DNA from: Nemophila menziesii
Lineage: Eukaryota; Streptophyta; Magnoliopsida; Boraginales; Hydrophyllaceae
Length of the DNA stretch: 64,000 nucleotides
Direction of reading: 5' to 3'
NCBI GenBank assembly: GCA_029959085.1
Contig: JARWIR010000023.1
Location: 11,173,860-11,237,859, forward strand
In this document: positions 46,507-59,415 of the stretch, in pieces
Numbering within the stretch: the first letter of the stretch is position 1
How the letters are laid out: each line of letters starts with the position of its first letter
The notes under the pieces: model-generated
The model's input: the letters and a program-made list of their open reading frames with translations, nothing else
Databases searched by the model: none
Told to the model about the DNA's origin: nothing
Made by a program: the position numbers and the translations under genes

Positions 46507-46803
46507 TTAAGAATTTCTTTTAGTTGGGACTTTGTAAATAATATTTTTAAATTTTGAATCTTTAAAACTAGAGATAAATAGCGTTATCCTTTTCGTAAAT
46601 TCCTCATCTAACAAATTAAACAGGATAAAAATAACGTCATCCTTTTTCAAAATAATATAAAAAACAATACCAATCTCCCTATCCATAATACTCCAATAGA
46701 CATAACCACGTGAATATATTGCACCGTTATTGAAAAAAGGATTATTCATGGACCAAAAAAATCGATAATTAGCCCATATCTTTGTTTCGATCACATTCTT
46801 CAC
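46507..46803 (-). pseudogene. Unrecognised 98-codon frame
   Basis: Reads MKNVIETKIWANYRFFWSMN, then GAIYSRGYVYWSIMDREIGI and LLDEEFTKRITLF. The GAIY...GYVYW pattern is reminiscent of F-box-associated domains (where A.V.G.LYW motifs occur), but this is weak. It lies downstream of the kinase pseudogene on the same strand. Confidence 0.3.
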
Positions 46804-46939
46804 AACTTCTCGATTCTCCCCTAGAACGCTGGCATTCGAGTTTCAACTCATATGCTTATCACCTTCCAACGTTGGAAAGACCTGCATCCACATGTAGAAT
46901 ACTTAAATTAGTATTAATTGCTTATTGATTCCTATATTC

Positions 46940-47437
46940 TTAAAATGATATTCTCGGAAATTTCTAACCAGAGACATTCTAATCCTTGAATGACGGTCTC
47001 GTCGAAGACATTAAGAAGCAAAATTTACCATGGTAGAAATATCTTCCTCAGGGTACAAGTTTCTCAGCTCTGGATCAATAAGTTTTAAAAAAATATTTTT
47101 TTCAGCAATGGTCATGCCTACTCCACATTATATGAATAAATTACAAAGTCAGTCCTCAAACAAATATCATTATCCTATGACGCACTAACTTTCATCCCCA
47201 TTCGGTTAGACATTGTTGGCCTTTGGGTTGATTCATATCAACAGCTTTCCTTCCCGTCACCAATTCCACCAACACAACACCAAACACATACACATCCGCT
47301 TTCTTCATAACTTGTCCACTTTGCACATATTCCAGAACCATGACCCTATACAAGCCAAGAATATTTGAATTGCTCCGATGAAAGATATTAGAAACTTGTG
47401 TTATTTCCGACAAACCCATTAGATTTCCTATCATCAT
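46940..47437 (-). pseudogene. Receptor-like kinase C-terminal fragment (PERK/inactive-RLK type)
   Basis: On the minus strand LEYVQSGQVMKKADVYVFGV, then VLVELVTGRKAVDM and PKGQQCLTEW match kinase subdomains VIII-IX of plant RLKs (usual GYLAPEYAQSGQ...EKADVYSFGVVLVELVTGRKAVD). After a frameshift and gap come LIDPELRNLYPEEDISTMVN (about 47095-47020) and CLRRDRHSRIRMS (about 46985-46945), matching subdomains X-XI, with a TAA at the usual ASLC Leu. The APE motif is changed to VLE and the upstream catalytic loop is absent. It is a truncated, dead copy. Confidence 0.75.
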
Positions 47438-50400
47438 CGTCTTTAAAGATAATATAGTCCGAATCTATGATATTTTCAAAATCTATCTCAACTAGGGGTG
47501 CATAAATTTGGGATAGACTTTAGAAATACTAGTCAAATATTATAATATACTTTGCCTATTAATTTATGGAAGGACTTACTAGTTTTGTTTTTGGTGGTCA
47601 TAAACAATAATTGGGTAGACTTATAATGCATATACAAAATTTGAGTAATATAAAATCAAAAAATGTATTATCTGGGTAAATGAACTAGCTAAAACAAGTT
47701 ACCTTTTTTTGACCCCTATTCTTATTAAGAAATAATATTCAAGTCAAATTGTTTTTCAAAAGTCTATTTCCTTGGAATATGTTTCTCTTCTTATAAGATC
47801 TAGCCCCTTCAAATTGTCCTATACATTTAATATTTTTCTTTCCATTTAGGTTATAAGTTCCAAATCTTTCAATTAGAACAAACTAAAACACGTTTTACTA
47901 CTTTAGGTCACCCTATATTTTCCATCCAAAAATTGACTAAATATACAAACTAATTTTTTTTTAAAGGGTATTTTTGGTATTTTGATTTGAAGGTCACGGG
48001 TTTCTAATATAATCTAGCAAAAACATTAGGTTTTACTAACACTTTTTATAATCCTCTCTATCAATATAACTTTCCAAAAACAAAACCTTATTAATACAAT
48101 TTCTAAATCTCGATTTTAAAGGTTTAATCCAAAGATCAAAGTGTTGGTGTTATCACACACAAAGGTATAGTGATTCTATTTTTGTATTTTTTATTTTATT
48201 TTCGTTTGTAATTTGTAGTTCATAATTTTGTAAATTTTAATCAAAAGTTTATAGATAAATAATCTAGCAATTCAATTCTTAGATTTTAATTTAAAAATGT
48301 ATTTTTTTTCTAATTTTGAATTCGTTTTCCTTTTATGTTTGATTAATTCTTTATATACAATGACTAATTATTTAAAGATGAAGTATTAATCTGTTCTAAT
48401 TACTATTTCTTGAGTTTTGATCAATATGGTTACAAAAGTTTTATTGAGAATTTTTGTAGATTGGCCAATAAGGGTTTATGAGAATTTGAATTAGGGATTT
48501 TTTAATTTTTTTTGTTCATTGGTTGAATAAATATTTAATAATTTTTGTCTAATAACTAGTGAAATTTAATTCTTAAATTTGTATTTATATTTTTCTTGTT
48601 CATATTTAAATTTATTTATGAATAAATAGAGGAATTGGGGGTTTACCATTGAGTTTATTATAAAATAAGATAAATCTACTCTTGAGTTTGTCACTGAATT
48701 AGATTAATTTATTATGCAAATTCCAAATCTAAATACTAATATTCCCACTGTAATCATATTGTCTATTAGTTTCTAAACACACTACAATGTCCAAGAAAAA
48801 AACTAATACACCAAAAATGGGAATAGAAAAACAATTGAACCACACTATTTATAGTCAATTCTTTAGAATTTAAATAATAAACTTATATGGTTCTTAGTTT
48901 AAAAACTACCTTAAATTTAAATTGATTTTGAACGCACATAGTCATATACGTGATTGAATTGCATGATTTTGTTTTCTATATATTATAAAAAGTTTTATTT
49001 TTGTAATAGTTACAAATGAGGATGGTTATAGAATTAGGAAAAAATATAAGTCAATTGAATTTGATTTTGTTTTACACTGCTTTGAGAAATTCATATTCAA
49101 TTAAAAGTTTGAGATACTAATATAAATTACACAAATGATATGTAATATTGATATTGTTTTTTAAAGATGAATTCAGTAAATACTAAATCATTTATATACA
49201 GTTAATTGTAATATGTTGGGTAGTTTTCCGAAATTATTTGTTGATTTGCAATATTAATATTTCTAAATAATATTAGAGTATGTAAATAATTTTTTTCGTT
49301 ATTAATGTCTACAAAGAAAAAAAATGTTAGTTTTGTAAAATTGTTTGTTAAGTGATCATTGGTTGTTTATATTATATATTATTGAACTAGTTTTCTTTGT
49401 TAATTCTCAAGTTGTCATTTATCATATGTAGTCTTCTCATCTTTTCAAGATAAATAGTTCATGAAATGAAAAGTATCAGTACAACATACTCTAGGATTAT
49501 ATATTTATAAAATTTTGAAGAATTTTTTCAGATTTTTTACTACTTCCTCTTCTTTAACTAAAACTCTTTCAATTAATTGAAATTTAATTTTTGTTATTAA
49601 TTTGAATCAAAATATTTTTTGTAACTTTATTTACAGAAAAGATAGTTGGTTATGATATTTCAATAAAAGAGAACCTTACAAATAAGTAATGATCAAAACA
49701 AGACAACAATAAAGTTTTCTTTGTCCTTTTATTTATTTTAGAATATTTCTATGATTGTTGATATAGTTGAGATATGAAAGCTAGTCTATATGCATACCCA
49801 TAAACACATCTAATTAATTAATAAATTTATTTCTTTACATACTATGCTTTTGTTTTATACTTCATAACAAGTCTAAAAATATAATATTCTATGAATGAAT
49901 TAAAATAAATAATAGCAATCTCTCTTTAATAGATTTGGCTAACAAACTAAGGAATTTATTCTGATTTCTTTTCCGTGATATTGTGATATAAATATTTAGT
50001 TCGCTCATTTAGATACACATATTTGTATGTATAAAGAGTGTAGCAAGAAAGCTATATGGGGAACACGGTTATGATACTAATGTGAACCAAATATGAGAAA
50101 ATACCTTGATTCATAGTACAACCATGTATGGGTAACCTTACTCCTAAAAAAAACATAGTCTACCATTAACTAAGATAGACCATAGTGTTAGATAAACACA
50201 TCTTAATACCCCTAATGAAAACATATGCATATCTAAAAAATTTGAATACTTTATACACAAAGGTCAATCTACTGAATCATAATTTTTATCAAATCAGGCT
50301 ATAAGGTGCATCTTTTAGATAAAATTTCTCTCGAGTAGCCCATAACCAACTCTTGTGAAATTAATATGTTATTACCAGTTATTTTCTAGCCACAAAATTT

Positions 50401-50964
50401 TATTGATTATATGAAATTATACATTCCTATGTTTAGTCTATTCTATATGGGAAAACATAAAATATTAATTTACTATTAAACATTTGGATGGAGTTTGTAA
50501 GTCACCAATTACTTTTTTGATTACAATAAAAATATTTGGATAAGAGGTACAATATAATAACTACAACTAGATTTTATGGATTGCAACCTTTTAGGGTTAC
50601 ATTAGTGAATATGATTTACTCTTTGAATATTTGGCATGGGTCCAATAATCATTTCATGACCGTTGGAGTATTTCAAAAGATTTAGATACTATAATATTTC
50701 TTGTAAGGAAAAGAGAATTTAAAATTTTAGTGAACTTCTAGTTTATAAGTTTTAAATTAGGAGATTGTATTGAATTTCAAATTTAAACCCTAGAAACTCT
50801 TTTTGACAATTAGAACATGTGTGGTAGGGTTTTAATTCTCTAACTTCAATCACTTTCTACTATTTATTTTATTTCTCTCATTATATATATCACATTATTT
50901 AAGATTTAAATCTTCAATCTAAGCAAAAAAGAATAATCCTAACAAAAAAGAATCATCCTAACAC
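47438..50964. other. 3.5 kb AT-rich intergenic sequence
   Basis: No coding frame of note, no repeat shared with the rest of the window, and no transposon ends seen. Confidence 0.5.
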
Positions 50965-51642
50965 TGCATTGAGGATTTACCTGGAAATGAAATGACCAAA
51001 ATGGACTGTGGTCACTGCTTTTGAAATTCATGTAGTAATCTTTAAATGTAACTCAATTTTAACTTGTTTATGTGTAACTTGTAATTGTTTTCAGGTTGGA
51101 CAGAGCACTTTATTGTCAAGATTCAAGAGGGTCAACGTAAGCGTATCAAATGTATGGCCCACAAATGTTATGTTATCTGTGATGAAGCTGTGATTCGAGA
51201 GCTAGTGAGAAAAACGGATCCTGAAATAGCCGAGAAATTCGAAAGGGTTCTTCTTGAATCATACATTGAAGACAATAAAATGGTGAAGTGGTGTCCAAGT
51301 GTTCCTCACTGTGGTAACACAATTCTAATAGAAAAAGATGAATTTTGCGAAGTTGAATGTTCATGCGGTTCACAATCATGTTTCAGTTGCTTATTAGAAG
51401 CACATTCTCCTTGTTCATGCTCCATGTGGGACCGTTGGGTGAAAAAATGTCGCGATGAATCTGAAACCATTAATTGGATTACTGTTCATACTAAAGCTTG
51501 TCCTAAATGTCAAAAACCTGTTGAGAAAAACGGAGGGTGTAATTTAGTTAGATGTATCTAAAGCTTGTCATAAATGTTAGAAACTTGTTGTGAAAAACGG
51601 AGGGTGTAATTTAGTAAGATGTATTTGTGGTCAACCTTTTTG
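50965..51642 (+). pseudogene. Ariadne-type RBR E3 ubiquitin ligase fragment
   Basis: RBR ligases pass ubiquitin from E2 to substrate through RING1-IBR-RING2. A first exon piece (50965-51031) reads CIEDLPGNEMTKMDCGHCF and then TGA (51022-51024), where the RING1 Cys codon belongs (family ...GHCFCN.CW). A GT-AG intron (51032-51094) joins in frame to exon 2, which reads CWTEHFIVKIQEGQ, a complete IBR (WCPSVPHC...CSCGSQSCFSC...HSPC) and the start of RING2 (CPKCQKPVEKNGGCNLVRC). RING2 is then broken by a 67-bp tandem duplication. The second repeat leads to CICGQPF and a plausible donor at 51643 (GTGAGT). Catalytic RING2 Cys and later parts are missing. Confidence 0.85.
51491..51624. repeat. 67-bp tandem duplication within the RBR pseudogene
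   Basis: 51491-51557 and 51558-51624 are near-identical (a few substitutions). As 67 is not a multiple of three, it shifts the frame and yields the stop at 51559-51561. Confidence 0.9.
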
Positions 51643-51654
51643 GTGAGTCAAATT

Positions 51655-51682
51655 TCACACACAAACACACACACACACACAC
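51655..51682. repeat. CA microsatellite
   Basis: Run of CA dinucleotides with one interruption, inside the putative intron following the RBR fragment. Confidence 0.85.
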
Positions 51683-51934
51683 TTTTCTTCCATTAATTTC
51701 TTGATTAATTTTGTACAATTAATCTTTGTATCACTTGACAATGCATCAGAGCTGGTAGGGGTGGCGTCGGGGAAGAAGAAGAAGAAGGGGAAGACGAAGT
51801 GATGGTGGGTTATGGGGTAAATTTATTTTATTATTTATATTTAATAATATTAATATTATTACGAAATACCTATTTTTTCCTATAAAAAAATTGGTTTAAG
51901 TTAATTAAATAATTAATTAAGATTGTGAATAAAA

Positions 51935-52112
51935 AAATAATAAAAATCCTGACATGGATGTTCCACGTCAAACTTAACAGTAGAATTGAACGGACGTTAG
52001 TAGGGGAAACGAGTCACGAAAACAAAAATTATGGAGTATCCAATCGCATTATAAACAATGGGCGGCAAACTATCAAACGCGTGAAAACCAGGGGCAAAAA
52101 TGGTATTTACTC
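51935..52112. mobile_element. Right part of a MITE related to 44331-44748
   Basis: It ends GGTATTTACTC at 52112 and contains 'gtcacgaaaacaaaaatta', 'gtatccaatcgca' and 'ggcggcaaactatc', which parallel the interior of the 44331 element. No left inverted end is visible. The frame 51925-52281 is not a gene. Confidence 0.45.
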
Positions 52113-53985
52113 TTTTAGTTTTAAATCTTCAATCGAAGTAATAAAGAATCATCATGACAAAATTTTAATTGGTAATGTTAATATTTCTCTATTAGTAGAC
52201 AATCTTAAACATACAACACATTATATATTTATAGATTTTATTCCAATAGTAAATCACATAGACATTTACATAAAGAAATAAATATATTGTGTGTAGACCA
52301 CTTACTATATTCTTCCAAACTTTGTCATACATAATTCCTTATTAACGTCATTCATGGATAACCCCATTCACCATTTCAAAAATCTTTCCTTAACCCTTAC
52401 GCTAAAGAGTTCATCCATCATCATATACAATTTTTTTCTCATATACGTGCCACAACCACCAACATTCACGTCATTACACCCACCATGTTACATTTATCTT
52501 TCTGTACATTTATCTTTCTAGGGCCTTGATGTCGAGATTTCTTTCACAAGACACAAGAGAGTCAATTTAGATAAGGGATATGTAGGTGTTTGGATATGTT
52601 CGGTTAGTTCAAGTTGATATATTGAATTCGAAGATAGTGATAATTTTTTTATAATTTCAGGTGCACACAAAGCGCTTGAGTGAGATTTAAAATGAATATG
52701 CAAAATTATATTATATGGAAAAGTATTAATATGAAGTTTGATTATACAATGCTTTGGGTAATTTACTCGTGTCTTCTTCCATTCCACCTCCCACCAACAA
52801 GTGGACTCATAATATGTTATTCACATAATTAGTCAAGTTTTTTGGGATGAGTCAATTCTCCATTCAACATAAAGATCCTAGATGGACATAATTAATGCAC
52901 AATAATTATATCTAATATGGATTGTTTGGTCTTTGTTGATAACTTACACAAAATTTTGACGTTTATGTTTAGTAATCTTTATGTGAAGTATATTACTATA
53001 TTATTTTAAAAATTTTAACTACTATTGTTCTCATGTATATTTCATTTTTTGTTTTGTTTGATAATCTTACTCGATGTGAATTTTTTATGGATAACTTTGT
53101 TCAGGCCTAATAAGAGTATTAGTGGACACACTATTAATGAGCTTGAGGTATGTAGAGTATTATGATACAGTAGATACCACAAGATATTGACTGAAATCAA
53201 TGGTTATGAGGTTCATGGAAGGTGCACCACGTTCTAATTTTGAAAGTCTAGTTGGTTTATGTAATTCTGAGACTCTTGGCCATGGTCGGTTAGTGTCATG
53301 AGTTCACTGGTAAGACGCGAATGTTAGCAATGTTATTTTTTTTGTTTGAATTTGTTAGCTCTTTTTAGTTTTGGTCGCGTGTTGCGTGAACCGTTCCTTG
53401 TATTTTTTTTATACGTCTTCTAGACATTTTGGTATTTTTAACCCATCATACATTAACATAAGTCAATTTTTATTTCATAAAAGTACATTTTTATAGAAAA
53501 CATAAGAATACGGAGAGTGATAGTATTATTAATGGAAAAGTGTATCATGGGGAAAGTGATCAAGTGAACTTTACATAGGACAACACATACTTTTTAGTAC
53601 CAGACAAACGACGCTATAATGTGTGAATAATGAAAGTGTTACAAAAAGATAAGGATCGAACTTACAAACCTCTACACAATTATATTTAAATTTATATATA
53701 TCAACCAAATGAGTTAAAACAACTCGTTAGGACCTTGTTTCTTTATTTGGGAGGTACAAGGCTCGAATTCTATGTTGAACATGGATAACATAATTCTGAT
53801 TGGCCATGTGGTATACATGGGAGACATGCATATGTTTGTTGGCGTAGTCAAGGTCTACACATGCTGGCCAGAACACCAACGGAAAAAAAAACAATTATAC
53901 ACACTAATCGTCAAATTTACACATTCTTTGGTTATTAATTCAAATATGCACTTGACGTTGCCTCGTGAAAAAACTTGATAGTAAA
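52113..53985. other. Region without recognised gene
   Basis: AT-rich. The lower end near 53945-53990 carries, on the minus strand, a 'tattgggttttac...cacgaggcaacg' stretch typical of the region just before the 3' LTR of plant copia elements, so part of this region may be a decayed 3' LTR. Confidence 0.4.
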
Positions 53986-53989
53986 ACCC

Positions 53990-55060
53990 AATAGGATAAA
54001 CCTTGGCTATTGGAAAAGGATTATAACATGTATTATCTCCCCTTACATCCCAATATTGTATATTAGTCTTTCAAACATTGAAAGTGGCAATAGTCTTTAA
54101 GATTCTCAATTTTATCAATTTTGATACACGCCTACCACACTTCTCTTTAGAAGTTCATGCGTTAAATTATTTTGGTGAAATATGATTGGTTTTGTCACCT
54201 TTATTATACTCTTCTTTTATTTGAACAATACAAGCAACATTATTTTGGTACAATGTTGTTGAATTTTGTTTGCTTGGTAGATAACATTGTTTGTTAATAA
54301 GTTGCAACAAAGATCTTAAGAAAAATATTCTCAACTTGTTTCATTATCTAAATATTGAGAATAATCTTGTGACTAGATCATGTAACAAGATATATCAGTG
54401 TTATTAAAATGTTATTATTTAAGAATATTTGTTGTTAGACAATCATACCATATTCGGCCAAATTGTTGCAACACATACAAAGATATTCGCACTTTCATTG
54501 AATAATTTTCCTGGTTTTAAAATTCTTTGTCTCTTTTTAGTCCTTCTAGAGCTCTCATATGAATATAATTATTAATTGATCCATAAAGGTAAGTAAATAC
54601 CACATCCATTAAACATATTTATGTCTCCTTGAAGACAATTACATGACTATGAGAGAAACATTTTTCTACCAGACATGACTTATATAATACAAATATATTG
54701 ATTTCATTTTGGTTTGGCACAGTTGTAACCAATAAGTTTTATATTTGTGGGTGTATGGACTATAAATCCAATAACTTCGCGTTTTGAAAGAGACTTTATT
54801 TCTACTTGCATTTCACTTTTTTATGTATGCATATCACATCTATGTTGACATTCTTATAGCAATTTGGTCCATGATCCTCATTTTCATCCATTAGATCATC
54901 ATTTTTTGTATTTTGCATATATTTCATCGATAATAATTTCGTTTCGGTTCCATGTTTTTCCTTTAGCAACATAATTTATTGAGATATGATCATTTTATTG
55001 GTATATTCAGGTACCTAGAACTCTATTTGAGTTTCCTATTCATTATGTCTTGATGTCATA
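53990..55060 (-). pseudogene. Ty1/copia polyprotein remnant (RT and RNase H)
   Basis: On the minus strand the order is that of a copia pol. Pieces are EDHGPNCYKNV (linker), EIKSLSKREVIGFIVHTP and IKLIGYNC (start of RT; family ...KREVFGPIV.TP...KPVGYKW), a frameshifted MDVVTAYLYG segment near 54590, QQFGRIWYDCL (RT end, family KQSGRMWYNRL), then VACIVQIKEEYNKGDKTNHI with SPK (RNase H, family ACI.Q..EGYIKGDRTKHISPK) and MFERLIYNIGM (C-terminal tail). The YVDD catalytic centre of RT is deleted between about 54420 and 54290. Many stops; inactive. Confidence 0.8.
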
Positions 55061-57130
55061 ATTTTTTTTGATTATCCAAGAGTCTTACATTGCCAACTAT
55101 CTAATTTATATATTTCTTCTTTTTTGGATTTTTATCTTTGAAACCAACAATTCTACAACGTTATCGACATGCGATAGACTTATAACAAGGTTGCTCATTT
55201 GGAACATCAAGTTGAGCGAAAGTATTAACAGTTGGTGCATAATACTTGGTCACTTTATTTGTATGGGTAAATGCATTTCGAAATTACTTAGCAACCCTTT
55301 GAAAATGAATAATTTTCTATAACTTCTTTTTCTAATTTCTCATGCATATATCAAAATTAAATAGATACGATGTATACAATGAAAGTTTTAGATTTTCTTC
55401 TTTTGTTTTCTCCCCCTAATCCTAGAAATATTATTTCATAAAAGCATTCATTGTCATTCCAGACTTCTAGATATTATTTCTCTCCCCCAATAAAAGGTCA
55501 ATATATAGTGTAATTGAAGGATCTTTATTGGCATCTATATATTCTTGATAAAAATAAAGAAAAAAGCATAAAATGTTTTCCAACACGACCCTACCTTAGT
55601 ACCTTCCTTGATCGTATGAAGTATTCCTTATTTGAAGACTACATTTATCCTAGTATTAACATGACTTCGTGTATTCTCATCATTCCAGACTTCACCACTA
55701 TTTGGGCGTGAGAAAAAGAAAGATTATACGGGGTCCATGATATGATTACACAAGATATATATCTTTGAGATACACATCTTCATTTGTAAGGAATTGCCCC
55801 ACACGCAATAACATCATTACCGTATTTAAAAATATAGGATCAAATCTTTGTATGATTTTTAATTCAATAGAATTTTTCTAGATCTTCAACTCCCTAGTAT
55901 TCTTGATGGTGAAGCTTTAAGACGTTTTTCCGCACAAAGGATAATAATCTATTTTGGTGGTGTAGTTGTCTTTTGTGGAATACGGCCAAATAACATTTTC
56001 ATCTTCCTCCATCATATGGATGATACTATGTTTGAAAAGTATGTTTATTTGCCCACTCCTACCCAATCGGGCATGTGACCAACATGCCACGTGACTAGCA
56101 TAATTAGTTCAATAACTTATAGTTGGTTATTTTCAACATGCAACTGACCTAATGCCCAGTTCTCCTCCAACTGCGGATTTCTAACATTATATGTAGATCA
56201 TATTTTCATTATGAAAGCATTTTCTCCAAATTGTTTCCTATATGTCCTGAAACACACTTCTCCAATCACGTTAAAACAATGCGAGATCTCAATGGTATTA
56301 AATTTGGCCACTTGAGCAAGATAATAGAGTACAAAAACTCACTCTATCTATATACTTAGCCCAATGACCTATCTGAGGCCTCAACTACAATGATAAAAAA
56401 ATGCATGTATTGGAAAAAAGAAGGTGAGACTGAGATAAGTAATTAGACAGTGAATATTGCAAAAATATCATACCTTAATTTCGATCAAAATCAAAGAACA
56501 TTATCTTTATTTTCGAAAGGCTTTGCATGCTTTGCCGAGCCTGCCCTAAAATAAGACACTACGTTTGAATCGAAGTGAGCAGCATCAAGATGGCACTCCA
56601 ACACTCAGTATCATCATTTTTTCTATAGTTATTACTTAACCCGAGGCATATCAAATATTAGCCGACTGTATAATATGAAGAACTACTTTAGAGAAAGAGA
56701 TAGAGTTTATGAGATGTTCCTTGAGTACTAATTTATGCTATAGTGTAGGTTTTATATAGATGTCGAAGAAGTACGTTTTGCACTATTATTCTACACAATA
56801 AATGGCAAGGATAAACATATCATAGTCGGTGGGAAAGTTTGAGATATCGAGTGAAGTATTTATGCAACCCTAAATTTTTACCCTTATTTAACTTGCGAAA
56901 TATATGGTGGGCAGATTTTGACACTCCTCTTCCTCAGACAGATTTATCATAGTCTCGTCATACATTTTATATTGTTCGGTTTGGACCTTCCACACTTCTT
57001 TGGATTCGATTAGGTATTGGTGTCATATTTTGGTTTATCAAGTATATTGAGCTTTTATTGTCTGTAAATACCCATGAGATGGTACTTAAGAGGTATGACA
57101 TACATTCATACATATTTTGTGTTATAGTCA
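55061..57130 (-). mobile_element. Probable upstream part and 5' LTR of the copia remnant
   Basis: Coding motifs are no longer recognisable at 55061-56400. The segment 56560-57130 shares ordered stretches with 27360-27960 and may be the LTR or leader of the same family. Frames 55068-55322 and 55514-55711 (+) are shadows of decayed minus-strand sequence. Confidence 0.35.
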
Positions 57131-58030
57131 AACCTAGTCTATATATATTTTCCTTGGAATTTGATCATAATACTGACTTGATTGCGTTCTATCAAGATGC
57201 ATACCTCATTGTGGTCCTAATTTTTGTTTAATTTCAGAAGATTAGGATCTACAAAGGATATTACCTGATTTCTATTATTCATGTATTTCTGTTAGCTTAT
57301 GGTTCACGCTCTATAAATTCGTTAGGTATATATGGGTTTGCTCATAAGCGTAAAGGCAAATTAGTTGTTCATTTATAACGATTATAAGTCTGAATATAAT
57401 AATCATATATACCACCTTAACAATAGGTGTTTTGTGGATGTTATGTTTCTAAGCAATCATATTCTATTGAATAATTAATGATAGTACATTCCTCATTGTT
57501 TCACCATTTAATAGGTAAAAAAAGAAATTATAATCAAAGTGACTTATGAATAAATACTAAGATATCTAAAACTAATTAATTGTTGTTGTAATTATCTATT
57601 AATCTTCCTATTTTACTTGGACTTTTCTTTTTCTAGTGTGATATTCAAAATTACTCAACCTTGTATTTTTTACCGTTCCACCATGGGCCAAATTATCTTT
57701 GAGCTCGGGCTTACTTTTCTGGTCAACTTTGTGACTTTTAGTTATAGCTCAATGTTCAATCTTCCGATTCTTCCTTATCAACTATTGAAAATAGTACTTT
57801 CTCACTCTAGATGAAATATCTCCTTGGTAGGCTTATATTATATGAAAGGGCTGGAATTTATCATTTACCTATAAACTCTACAATACTATAAAATAATAAG
57901 GTAAAATAGCCTTAACATATCCTACATAGGAGGTAAATATATTGTATTATCAGGTCAAAATAGAGGGATAAGGAAATTGTTCTGCTAAATAAATTTATTA
58001 ACCAACAACACAAAATATAGACTAGTGTAG
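57131..58030. other. Region without recognised gene
   Basis: AT-rich, no motif seen. The frame 57617-57814 is not recognised. Confidence 0.4.
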
Positions 58031-58049
58031 ACTATATAAACTTATTAAC

Positions 58050-58740
58050 TGTAATAAATTGATAAAACATTACTAGGACAACTGTTGGTATTGTTGGGCT
58101 AAGTACACATGGAAATTCAATAACATGAAAAAAAATTAGAGTAATTAAAACAACTAAAAACAAATAAAACATTCTCAATATACACTTATTTAGGAAACGT
58201 GACCTTACAAGAACACTACAAGAGATTTGTAACGCTAAAGAGACAGGATTTCCTTGGTAAATACTAGTGGATATAATCTTGAGAAAAAAAGGTTCCATAC
58301 ATTAATGTAGAAGTATAAAGTGTCATTACCCCGTAATTGAACTACCCAGCTAGCAAAAAGGGAATTTACGCATTTAAGAAGTGTATTAACTAAAAAAATG
58401 GAGGAGTTATTGGACCTTATCACCTAATCTTTGTAAATAATCTTCTCTAGTTTTTGCTTCCTCTACTAATTGAACAATGTCTCCTACAGTTGTTTCGCCA
58501 CCTGGTCTTCACACTTCAACTGTAAGTTTTTAATTTATGTTTATAATTCCTGCTGAAACTTTGGCCTATAGTATGAAAAATTTAATTAATTATGGAATAC
58601 TTCAGTAATTTGTAAATAGTACAAATTTACCCCATATAATCTAGTGACAGGTAGAGGATCTCCTGTAAAACTTGACTCAACCAGTGTAATTCGACCAGAT
58701 CTCATTATCCTATCTGCTGGTAAACCTAAGAAATGCAAAG
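58050..58740 (-). pseudogene. PAA1/HMA6-like copper P1B-ATPase fragment (copy 1)
   Basis: PAA1 moves copper into the chloroplast. On the minus strand, in gene order: LPADRIMRSGRITLVESSFT with GDPLPVT (A-domain, family TGE changed to TGD), RPGGETTVGDIVQLVEEAK (family RSGGETAVGDIVRLVEEAQ), then after an intron-like gap QLRGNDTLYFYINVWNLFF and YQGNPVSLALQISCSVLV (transmembrane segment), then a further gap and EFPCVLSPTIPTVVL, which is the CPC metal-binding motif changed to FPC. Exon borders with GT-AG-like ends remain. Stops and loss of the first CPC cysteine make it non-functional. Confidence 0.8.
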
Positions 58741-59415
58741 TAGATATGTCAAAAAAAGATAAGAAATAGCATTAATATATTTATGTACTCACCCAAGTAA
58801 AACAATGGTTTTGACTCAACCACTATACTCATCCAGTCAGATTTTTTGGGTTAGAAATATTTCTCAATTTATGGCTTGCGATATTCATATTATTTTTTAT
58901 TAAATAGTGTATTATTACTAAATAGTAATTACGATTTATTTAAGTACGAAAAGGTAATCTCAATACTGTTTCCATATATTATGAATAATAATCAAATCCA
59001 TTAATTGTAATCTCTACATGTAAGTAATTTATTTATTATTAAGCTATTGATAACACTTCCATAGGTAGTATAATAAATATACACAATAAAATTTATAATA
59101 TAAATATTGTTAGTTGTAAAACGCTCATATAATTATTGTTGCAAGTCAAAAGTAATGATGTAGACCTTGTAGTTACTTGAGGACAATATAAATGTTCAGT
59201 TAAACTTATAGGTTAAAGTATGAGATTTATCTCTTACTTTTTCTCATATTGCTGTGATTTTTTAAAGGAAAAAAGAAATTTGATTAAGTATAATGAACAT
59301 TCTGGTATTTGGTTAACTCTTTTGGAAGAAACACATAACTCTTGACCATACATTAAATTATTATTAATTGTTTAGAAATTATTACTAATAAGATATTTTT
59401 GTTTATTTATCAGTG

